In this document: in pieces, positions 45,226 through 51,978 of the stretch | Layout: every line of letters starts with the position of its first letter | How positions within the stretch are numbered: the stretch's first letter is position 1 | From: Nocardia aurea | Lineage (GTDB): Bacteria; Actinomycetota; Actinomycetes; Mycobacteriales; Mycobacteriaceae | Reading direction: 5' to 3' | Assembly (NCBI RefSeq): GCF_003123685.1 | Contig: NZ_QCYJ01000020.1 | Location: 124,001 to 188,000, forward strand | DNA: 64,000 nt | The notes under the pieces: model-generated | The model's database searches: none | Seen by the model: the letters and a program-made list of their open reading frames with translations, nothing else | Told to the model about the DNA's origin: nothing | Translations under genes and position numbers: made by a program

Positions 45226-45602
45226 AACGTCATCTCGATGAAACGGTTGTCCGAACTCAGGTTCGGATCGGCTACGGTTCCGGTTTCCTCGTCGGTGCAG
45301 TCGATCAGGATCTCGCCTACGACGGTTCGTCCCGCGTCCATCACGCGTTTGCGGACGTTGCGGGCGGTTGCCCACGCGGCGGGTCTGGTGTCGGCGACCG
45401 TGACGATCGCGACCAGGGCTCGGTCGGTGACACCGTCTCTGGTGACACCTCCCCCGATCCGGTTGACCGCGATGATCGGGAACAGCGCTGGCCATTCCTC
45501 GGGATCCGGGAGTGCGGTGCAGGTCCACCCGAGATCGTCGAGCAGCGCCATGGCGACCAGTTCGGCGTCGGGGAAGTCAGGTTCGACTATCGGCGCACTC
45601 AC
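45201..45602 (-). CDS. tail terminator protein
   Basis: 133 residues. ATG overlaps the upstream connector stop (ATGA). The fold type alpha-beta with RALVAIVTVADTRPAAWATA and a conserved-looking C-terminal IEMTFWLSFRMQ matches actinophage tail terminators (lambda gpU-like). It caps the completed tail tube. Confidence 0.75.
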   Translation of the reverse strand: MSAPIVEPDFPDAELVAMALLDDLGWTCTALPDPEEWPALFPIIAVNRIGGGVTRDGVTDRALVAIVTVADTRPAAWATARNVRKRVMDAGRTVVGEILIDCTDEETGTVADPNLSSDNRFIEMTFWLSFRMQ

Positions 45603-46054
45603 AGGTTGTACCGCCGTTCGATATCGGCCACGATGCTGCGCATCCGTCGGTTGTCGCCGCCCAACACGTGGTCGCCGTGGTAGCGCGGCGGGAACCCACC
45701 AGGTGGAACCCGATGTTCGGACCTCGGCCGCGGATTACGCTTGGCCAGGTTGACGTTGCCGAATTCGACTGCACCGGCGTACTTGACGCCGACTCGCAGC
45801 ACACCGGCCACGCGTCCATGGGTCGACCGATAGCTGTCGAGCACGCCGATTCCGGTGGAGGTCTTGGCTTTCATGCGCCCGGTGCGCGCCTTGGCCCGCT
45901 GTAAGTACAGGATCTTCGCGGTCCGGGTGACACCGAGCAGCAGGTGTGACCATTGGGGACCGTGCAGCACCGCGTCGACGGCCGGGTTGATGTCCTTGCC
46001 GCGGTTGGACTTGCCGATGCTGTAGTAGTCGAATTCGTATTCCCTGCCTGTCAT
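45599..46054 (-). CDS. neck / tail-completion protein (HK97 gp10-like)
   Basis: 151 residues from ATG 46054, 1 bp after the head-tail stopper stop. Basic and rich in Arg and Gly, with KYAGAVEFGNVN and VPPGGFPPRYH; position between the stopper and terminator matches HK97 gp10-type tail-completion proteins. A longer upstream reading frame is out of place because it covers the stopper gene. Confidence 0.7.
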   Translation of the reverse strand: MTGREYEFDYYSIGKSNRGKDINPAVDAVLHGPQWSHLLLGVTRTAKILYLQRAKARTGRMKAKTSTGIGVLDSYRSTHGRVAGVLRVGVKYAGAVEFGNVNLAKRNPRPRSEHRVPPGGFPPRYHGDHVLGGDNRRMRSIVADIERRYNL

Positions 46055-46055
46055 C

Positions 46056-46400
46056 TCAGCCCTCGATTCGACGAAGGTTGACGATGACGCCGGGCTGGTT
46101 GCCGCTACGTGGATGCTTCGGTCGCTGGGGGCGGCCCACGACGCGGTATTGCAGACCATCGGGCAGTTCCAGCAGATCCGAGGCCAGCACGTCGGCGCCG
46201 ACCGGGCAGACGACAGTCTTGTCGTACTCGGCCAGCGGTCGATCCGCGCTCGGCACACCGGACGGATTCGGCTCGCTCTGAGAGCCGTCGATGATCGCGA
46301 CGCCCTCGATGTCGTGGTGCTCGACGTAGCTGGTGTCGCCGTGCTTGTCGCGGGCGGGTCGCCGCCACACCGTCACCGGCTGGCCATGGGGAAGGATCAC
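46056..46400 (-). CDS. head-to-tail stopper
   Basis: 114 residues from GTG 46400, which shares GTGA with the upstream adaptor stop; ATG-started longer frames lie inside the adaptor gene and are rejected. Beta-rich with VTVWRRPARDKHGDT, PVGADVLASDLLELPDG and RVVGRPQRPKH, the usual form of the small SPP1 gp16-like stopper. Confidence 0.75.
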   Translation of the reverse strand: MILPHGQPVTVWRRPARDKHGDTSYVEHHDIEGVAIIDGSQSEPNPSGVPSADRPLAEYDKTVVCPVGADVLASDLLELPDGLQYRVVGRPQRPKHPRSGNQPGVIVNLRRIEG

Positions 46401-46795
46401 ACGCCCCACCACCTGGGAGCCGCGACACCGACGACACCGACACGACGTTTCGGACCGCGCAACGCCGCGCGCACCTTGCCCAGTTCCTTCTCGGTGAACT
46501 CCAGTACCCCGGAGGCCGCCTCGTCGGACAGTCGTGTGGTGATGCCCGCGATCTGCTCGTAGGCGACACCGGTGGGGTTGCGCACGACGCGTAATACCGC
46601 CGCGCACACCGCCGCTCGTGCGTTGATGACCACGTTGGTCCTCAGCGCGTCAGGCCCGGGCTCGAGTTCGGGCACCAAGGTCATCAATTCCGCTTCGGCT
46701 TCGATGATCTTGGTGTCGGCGAAGGTGAGCTGACGTTCGGTCAGCTCACCTTCGTATGCGCCGATGAGCTGAGCTCGGGAGACGAAGACACCCAC
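46397..46795 (-). CDS. head-to-tail adaptor
   Basis: 132 residues, mostly helical, following the capsid genes in standard order. The segment AYEGELTERQLTFADTKIIE and ARAAVCAAVLRVVRNPTGV is typical for gp6/gp15-like connector subunits that bind under the portal. It overlaps the stopper (GTGA) and directly abuts the 91-residue gene. Confidence 0.75.
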   Translation of the reverse strand: MGVFVSRAQLIGAYEGELTERQLTFADTKIIEAEAELMTLVPELEPGPDALRTNVVINARAAVCAAVLRVVRNPTGVAYEQIAGITTRLSDEAASGVLEFTEKELGKVRAALRGPKRRVGVVGVAAPRWWGV

Positions 46796-47071
46796 TTAGG
46801 CACCCGCCGCCTTGCGAGTGCGCCGGACCGGCTTGATGGCCTCGGCGTGGTCGAGCGCTTCATCGCGCGATCCGACCGTCACTGCGGTGTTCTCGGGTTC
46901 GGTGACCACCGCCGGCGCGGGCTCGGGAGCCTTGCGCTTGGGGGCGATGGCGTAGGCGGCCGGATTGGTGATCTTTTCGGTCGCCCAGTCCGGCAGGTCC
47001 TTGTCCGGCCCGAACCACACGTCGTGACCGTCCGGATCCCGGACGAGGACGAAGGTATTCAGTTGTGCCAC
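46796..47071 (-). CDS. small phage protein downstream of the capsid gene
   Basis: 91 residues from GTG 47071. The head is VLVRDPDGHDVWFGPDKDLP, the tail Pro/Ala/Arg-rich. Similar small proteins follow the major capsid gene in many actinophages. The start-associated repeat overlaps codons 2-5 here, which suggests that the repeat and not the coding sequence sets this stretch. Confidence 0.6.
   Translation of the reverse strand: MAQLNTFVLVRDPDGHDVWFGPDKDLPDWATEKITNPAAYAIAPKRKAPEPAPAVVTEPENTAVTVGSRDEALDHAEAIKPVRRTRKAAGA
47056..47066 (-). repeat. start-associated repeat copy 5 (ACAACTGAATA)
   Basis: Exact copy, inside the first codons (GTG GCA CAA CTG AAT ACC) of the 91-residue gene. Confidence 0.65.
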
Positions 47072-47084
47072 AGCTACATTCCCT

Positions 47085-48125
47085 CTAGTAGACTGTCGCG
47101 ACCATCAGCGACTTGGGATCCTCGAGCACCGGCAGCACGAGACTGTCGACGACCGTGGTGTCCTTGAACGGGGGACCTGTCTTGATGACGATGCCGGTCA
47201 GGCCGGGCGCGTCCTCGAAAGTCAGGTCCGACTGCGCGGCACCCACCAGCTCCAGCGCGGTGGCTGTGATACCCCACTTCACCCCGCCCAGGCGACCGGC
47301 GGGCGGGACGAAGATGACCTTGTTCTCGGGCAGGATCCGGGTGTCGACACCGCCGACGTTGACCATGGTGTCGTAGACAGACACGATCGGCGGCAGGTTG
47401 AAGTCCTCCAGAACCTGGCCCATGATCGACTTGGAGACGATCGAGGGCCCGCCGGCGATCGAGCTGGTGGCATAGTCCTTGAATTCCTTGTTGCGCTGCA
47501 TCAGACCCGCGGTCTTGCGCGAGACGATCATGCCCGCCGGTGCGAAACCGTTGTCGGCGATGTACTTCTCGACCCAGCCGGTGATGTCGGTGACGATCGG
47601 AGCCGTCGCGACGGTGGTCCAGGTCGTGCCCGCGGTCACGAAGTGATCGACCGGCACCTCGAAATCGGCCGTCAAAGTCAGGCCGTTCTCGTTGGCGAGC
47701 TGAATCTTGCCGGTGCTCAGCAGCTCACCGCGCGCCAGCTCGATACGATTTCGGATGCTGCGGACGGCGATCTCGATGTCGTTGTAGATGGCGTTGGTGA
47801 TCGCGGCGAGCGAGCCGCCGCGCTGACGGGCGCGTTCGAGCTGGAGCCGCTCGAGTTCGCCCTTGGTGCCCTGGATGGACATCGGCAGCAGGTCGATCTC
47901 CCGCGTTTCGACGTAGTCCCGCTCGAGCTGCGGGATGGAACCGTCGAACGCTCGGAACTGCGCGGTTCGGTTGACCCGCGTCACGTTCTGGAGCCGAACG
48001 GTCTGCTCCAGGACGTTCTGATCCGGGAGGAACTGATTGAGGGTGTGATCCGCCGGGGTCGGGATCTCGCGCGCGAACGCGGTCGCCGCGTCCGGATGGA
48101 CAGGACCGTCGAAGATAAGAGCCAT
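47085..48125 (-). CDS. major capsid protein
   Basis: 346 residues of the HK97 fold as seen in lambda gpE-type capsids. Recognisable are a long N-arm with PTPADHTLNQFLPDQ, a P-domain with EREIDLLPMS-type helix and EFKDYATSSIAGGPS, and a C-terminal A-domain (VIFVPPAGRLGGVKWG). Encoded just after the decoration protein, as in lambda. It forms the icosahedral shell with the scaffold and decoration proteins upstream. Confidence 0.88.
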   Translation of the reverse strand: MALIFDGPVHPDAATAFAREIPTPADHTLNQFLPDQNVLEQTVRLQNVTRVNRTAQFRAFDGSIPQLERDYVETREIDLLPMSIQGTKGELERLQLERARQRGGSLAAITNAIYNDIEIAVRSIRNRIELARGELLSTGKIQLANENGLTLTADFEVPVDHFVTAGTTWTTVATAPIVTDITGWVEKYIADNGFAPAGMIVSRKTAGLMQRNKEFKDYATSSIAGGPSIVSKSIMGQVLEDFNLPPIVSVYDTMVNVGGVDTRILPENKVIFVPPAGRLGGVKWGITATALELVGAAQSDLTFEDAPGLTGIVIKTGPPFKDTTVVDSLVLPVLEDPKSLMVATVY

Positions 48126-48149
48126 TTCGGCCTCCGCTATGAAGTTGTG

Positions 48150-48160
48150 TATTCAGTTGT
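48150..48160 (-). repeat. start-associated repeat copy 6 (ACAACTGAATA)
   Basis: Exact copy, 24 nt before the major capsid start. A partial echo, ACACAACTTCATA, follows at once. Confidence 0.7.
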
Positions 48161-48180
48161 AGTGCAGATGAACTCAGCGC

Positions 48181-48585
48181 TCAGTAGAACTTGAACCAGG
48201 CCGCGAGGTCGGTCTTGGCCTTGGTGCCGATACCCGAGGCGGCAGGCAGGCGGGACTCCTTGATCAGACCGGGACCGACCCACAGCGCGGCAGCTTCCTT
48301 ACCGGTCCAGTCCGAGGGCGCGAACGCGTCCCACAGGAACCCCGCGGCGACCTCGCGACCATCGGAGGCGGTCGAATCGTGGATGCCGTAGAGGCCGGTC
48401 GCGGTCACTTTGCCCAGGATCAGCAGCGACGGGAGATAGCCCTTCGGCGCTTGGGTCGCGGCGACGAACTTGGTCATGTCCAGGGTGACGCTGATCCGGC
48501 CGGGCTGCCCCGAGATGTCGCCGAGCGCGGCGGCGCGCGAATCACCGTAGAAGGTGCCGGTCTTGCGAACTGCGATATTGCTCAT
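48181..48585 (-). CDS. capsid decoration protein (lambda gpD-like)
   Basis: 134 residues, beta-rich. The stretch RISVTLDMTKFVAATQAPKG and GLWVGPGL-type strand fits head-stabilising proteins of the gpD type. It lies between the scaffold and major capsid genes. It would trimerise on the expanded shell and stabilise packaged DNA. Confidence 0.7.
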   Translation of the reverse strand: MSNIAVRKTGTFYGDSRAAALGDISGQPGRISVTLDMTKFVAATQAPKGYLPSLLILGKVTATGLYGIHDSTASDGREVAAGFLWDAFAPSDWTGKEAAALWVGPGLIKESRLPAASGIGTKAKTDLAAWFKFY

Positions 48586-48597
48586 GAGCTTTCGTCC

Positions 48598-49326
48598 TTA
48601 CTTGCCTGCGGTGGCGGCGAAGCGGCGGGCCGCCTCGGCGATTCCTGCGTCCTTGGCCGGAACCTTGTTGACACCGGCGCCGGTCTTGCCCTGGCCCATA
48701 TCCGGGTAGGTGGCGGCCGGGGTGACGGCGGTCGTGGTCTCGGCGTCCTCGGGGGCACCGAACAGCCTGCTCAGGTGCTCGACGACCTTCGCGCCGTCGA
48801 CCTCGCCTGCCTCGTTGAGGAACTTCTCGACCGCGACCGTGCCGACGAAACCTTCTAGGCGCTCACCCTTGATGATGGTGCCCGCGTAGCCGCGCAGCTG
48901 CGCCTCGTGCAGCATCGGCAGCAGCGCCGCACGCTCGGCGGCGCGGGCGGCCTCGACCGCGGTGTTCACCTGGTCGGCCTGGGCGCGCTGCTCATCGGTG
49001 AGCGCGGCGGCCTCGAGCTGGGCGATCTGGTCACGCAGCGCCTGAGCCTCTTCCGGCGACAGCGCACCGGTGTTGGCTCGCGACGCCCGAGCTTCGTGCT
49101 TGCGGGACTGATGCTTCCAGTACGCGGCCTGCTCGGCGATGTCCATCTCCGCCAGCGGAGTCGCATCCGGGTAGCCGTGCTCGTTGAGCTGACGCGCGCT
49201 GGTCTCGGCGGGCTCGACGACGGTCTCGGCCACGGGGTCGACGGCCGCGGCACCGGTGGCCGGGTCGAGCGCGGGGGCGCTAGGGGTCACGTCCGCGGTG
49301 GTGGCGGAGGGCAGTTGCACAGTCAT
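48598..49326 (-). CDS. scaffolding protein
   Basis: 242 residues from ATG 49326 (MTVQLPSATTADV), chosen because AAGGG and a start-associated repeat lie directly upstream; an ATG 14 codons earlier is possible. The sequence is acidic with a central helical coiled coil (AEQAAYWKHQSRKHEAR; EEAQALRDQIAQLEAAALTD), typical of scaffolds that line the procapsid and then leave. Confidence 0.78.
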   Translation of the reverse strand: MTVQLPSATTADVTPSAPALDPATGAAAVDPVAETVVEPAETSARQLNEHGYPDATPLAEMDIAEQAAYWKHQSRKHEARASRANTGALSPEEAQALRDQIAQLEAAALTDEQRAQADQVNTAVEAARAAERAALLPMLHEAQLRGYAGTIIKGERLEGFVGTVAVEKFLNEAGEVDGAKVVEHLSRLFGAPEDAETTTAVTPAATYPDMGQGKTGAGVNKVPAKDAGIAEAARRFAATAGK

Positions 49327-49336
49327 ATTCAGTTGT
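49326..49336 (-). repeat. start-associated repeat copy 7 (ACAACTGAATA)
   Basis: Exact copy whose last A is the first base of the scaffold ATG (ACAACTGAATATG). Confidence 0.7.
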
Positions 49337-49382
49337 GTCCCTTGTCGGGTGGTGGATTTGTTGCCCATGTCGGGCGAAGAAT

Positions 49383-50438
49383 TCAGAGGCCGAGAAGCCG
49401 CTCGTAGCGGGCGATCTGTCTGCGTTGCCAGAGGACGCGCGCATCGCCCTCGCCGCGGCCCAGGCTCAACGATTTCGTGAGCATCTGGCGTATCAGGGTG
49501 AGCTGCTGTTCGTTGAAACGAACAGATTCGGCGTCCAGATCGACCAGTGACGGCGTATCGCTGTCGCGATACCGCGGAACCTGCTGGCCACGCTTTGCGG
49601 GCACGAGAACCGAGCGCAGTTCCCCATGCTCGTCGACACGATATTTCGTACGGTGCAGCTGTTGGGCTGCGGTACCGCCTGCATCGTCATATAGCCGTTT
49701 CAGGTCGTCGTTGTTCAGTTGTAGGCCCGGATCACCGTCCGCGCCTTCCTTGATCGGAAGAACATCGCACTTGCATCCGGTGTGTATAGGTCTCAGCTCG
49801 GACGTCTTATATCGACGCTGGCTGGCCGCGACACACAACCCACAGGTGCCGGTCTTGGATCGCTCGGGGCGAATCACGCGCCGCCACCCGATCACATCGA
49901 GATCGACGATCCCGGCACGTTTGGAGATCTCGTGCTCGGTCTCACGCTCCGCGAGTGCGACATTGGTGGCCAGCTCCATTTTCACACGCGCTGCGGCTAC
50001 GTCCAGAGCATGATCGGAATCGGCTCCCTCCTCCATCAACTTCCGATACAGGCGCGCGGGCCGGTTGAACACCTCGTCGGCGGGAAGTCGTTGCTCCACA
50101 CCCGATGACGTGCGCACCGCGACCGGTTTGGCGAACCGATACGGGCGCGAGGTCGAATACATGCGGACCTGCTCGGGGATCTTGGGCACGAACGCACCCA
50201 GCTCGGTACCCATCTCCGAGAGGTAACGCCGATGAGTAGCCAGCGCCAACGACGCCGAACGCGCCTGCGCCGAGACCGACACCGCGGCAGCGGCCTCGGC
50301 GAACTCGGCCACGGCCAGCCCGTCGTACGGGTCGGTCATACGCCACAACGCCTCGACGCGGGTTTGCGCGTCCAGCAGCAGCAGATACCGACGCGAGGCC
50401 CGCCCGAGCATCAGCCGTAACAGCATGTCCAACGCCAT
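49383..50438 (-). CDS. MuF-like capsid protein
   Basis: 351 residues from ATG 50438 (MALDMLLRL), one base after the portal stop; a longer frame runs back into the portal gene. The C-terminal half has the MuF signature: TCGLCVAASQRRY followed by HTGCKCDVLP (Cys-x-Cys metal site). These minor head proteins follow the portal and may be ejected or help DNA delivery. The N-terminal helical part contacts the portal. Confidence 0.82.
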   Translation of the reverse strand: MALDMLLRLMLGRASRRYLLLLDAQTRVEALWRMTDPYDGLAVAEFAEAAAAVSVSAQARSASLALATHRRYLSEMGTELGAFVPKIPEQVRMYSTSRPYRFAKPVAVRTSSGVEQRLPADEVFNRPARLYRKLMEEGADSDHALDVAAARVKMELATNVALAERETEHEISKRAGIVDLDVIGWRRVIRPERSKTGTCGLCVAASQRRYKTSELRPIHTGCKCDVLPIKEGADGDPGLQLNNDDLKRLYDDAGGTAAQQLHRTKYRVDEHGELRSVLVPAKRGQQVPRYRDSDTPSLVDLDAESVRFNEQQLTLIRQMLTKSLSLGRGEGDARVLWQRRQIARYERLLGL

Positions 50439-50439
50439 G

Positions 50440-51951
50440 TCAGGCCGCGGCCTTCTCCGCCGGGGACGCGGCCGGGTCGGTGGCGGAATCGGCGGGGTCG
50501 GCGGCCGTCGCGCTGCCCAGCGACAGTGCCGACATCGCGGCATCCGACGCCATCGCCTCCTCCAGCAGCTCCGACTCGTTCAGCGCCGCCAACTCCGGGC
50601 TCATTTCCATCAGATCCACGACCTGACGTTTGCGCGAGAGCACCCCGCGGGTCTTCTGCACCGCATCGGTCTTCGAGGACAGCGACACCCGCTCGGGCTT
50701 GCCCCACTGCAACCGGATGCCGGTCACGTTCGTCTTGCCCATGAGCGTGAAAATCATCTGCCACAACAGGATCCACTGCGGATTCTGACGGGCTTGGCGG
50801 TCACTGATCTTGTCGATCAGGCCCTCGCGCATCGCCGAGGCGCCCTCGGCGGACTGTGAGACGCCATCGGGGATGAGCATGTGCATCGGGATCCTGGTGC
50901 ACACCCCGAACTCCTTGACATCGTCACGGGTCGCCATCAGCAGCGGCGTCAGATCCGTCGTGCCCGATTCCCACAGCTCCACCCCTTCGGGCAGCATCCA
51001 CAGCACGCCGGGATCGTTCTGGAAGATGTCGGTCAGCTCGGCGTCGGCGATCGACTTGATCAGCGAATCGGTGTCCTCGGAGAAGTCCGCGCCACCGTCC
51101 AGGTCGCCTTTGACCGCGCGCTGCTTGAAGCTCTGGAACGCGGTGATCACCATCCGGTGCAGGATTCCGTCGGTGATGCGGTCCAGTAGGTCCAGGTGCG
51201 GTTCGAACTCGCCCAGGCCCATCTTGTTCTGGAAGCGCACCACCGGTACGCCACCCAGCAGTTCCAGGCCCGGCACCGATGTCGCGGGCTCGGCGCTCCA
51301 CTGCTTGGCGACGAATTCGTTGGAGTATTGGCCTTTTTCGCGGGTGAACACGATGCGTTGGCCGGGGATCAGCAGGATGGCCTTCTGCTGGTCGGCGATC
51401 TTGTCGACGAAGATCTTGAGGAACGCGCGCAGCATCCGCGGGTTGTAGGGGTCGGGTTCGCCGACGCAGAAGCGGGGATCCTCGGCCAGCAGCATCGGCG
51501 GCGTGCCGGTGGGTGCACCGGCCAGCGGCGGCACGATCGTCACATAGGACTCGCCCATCGTGTACAGCCAGGTCTGCATGTCGCGTTGCAGCGCAGCGAA
51601 ACCCGACGCGTCACACACCGCCTTGGCGGCGTCGTCACCGTTGAGGTCGGCGTCGGCTGCGGTGTAGATGCCCTGGAGCACCGACCGGTCGCACATCGAG
51701 TCGATGGCCATGATCGCGTAGTTGCTGCGCGCTTTGCGCAGCACCGCGGAGAAGGTCTCGCGGTACTTCTCGGCGACCGTCGGCAGCGGCGGGTCGCCCA
51801 GGTAGTAGCTCCACAGCAGATCCAGGCGTTCACGCCGGGTCGTCGGAGTGTTGCCGGTGGTCACCCGCGGTTCACGCTCGAGATCTTCGTCGAGCTTGTT
51901 CATCAGGTATTCCAGCCACTGATCAGGTGTCAATTCAACGGGATCTGCCAT
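50440..51951 (-). CDS. portal protein
   Basis: 503 residues of the SPP1 gp6-like portal family of actinophages: ATG at 51951, N-terminal EQWLEY-type helix, ETFSAVLRKARSNYAIM, DSMCDRSVLQGI, and a crown with KTDAVQKTRGVLSRKRQV. It forms the dodecameric vertex through which DNA is packaged. It stands between the large terminase and the MuF-like gene in standard order. A start-associated repeat ends at the ATG. Confidence 0.88.
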   Translation of the reverse strand: MADPVELTPDQWLEYLMNKLDEDLEREPRVTTGNTPTTRRERLDLLWSYYLGDPPLPTVAEKYRETFSAVLRKARSNYAIMAIDSMCDRSVLQGIYTAADADLNGDDAAKAVCDASGFAALQRDMQTWLYTMGESYVTIVPPLAGAPTGTPPMLLAEDPRFCVGEPDPYNPRMLRAFLKIFVDKIADQQKAILLIPGQRIVFTREKGQYSNEFVAKQWSAEPATSVPGLELLGGVPVVRFQNKMGLGEFEPHLDLLDRITDGILHRMVITAFQSFKQRAVKGDLDGGADFSEDTDSLIKSIADAELTDIFQNDPGVLWMLPEGVELWESGTTDLTPLLMATRDDVKEFGVCTRIPMHMLIPDGVSQSAEGASAMREGLIDKISDRQARQNPQWILLWQMIFTLMGKTNVTGIRLQWGKPERVSLSSKTDAVQKTRGVLSRKRQVVDLMEMSPELAALNESELLEEAMASDAAMSALSLGSATAADPADSATDPAASPAEKAAA

Positions 51952-51961
51952 ATTCAGTTGT
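51951..51961 (-). repeat. start-associated repeat copy 8 (ACAACTGAATA)
   Basis: Exact copy ending in the first base of the portal ATG (ACAACTGAATATG), preceded by AGG. Confidence 0.7.
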
Positions 51962-51978
51962 CCTGTCTCGGATATAGG

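Noticed and set aside
49713..49724. another TTCAGTTGT copy inside the MuF-like gene
   Set aside because: Matches only 9 bases and encodes an internal LQLNN segment far from a start, so it is treated as chance.
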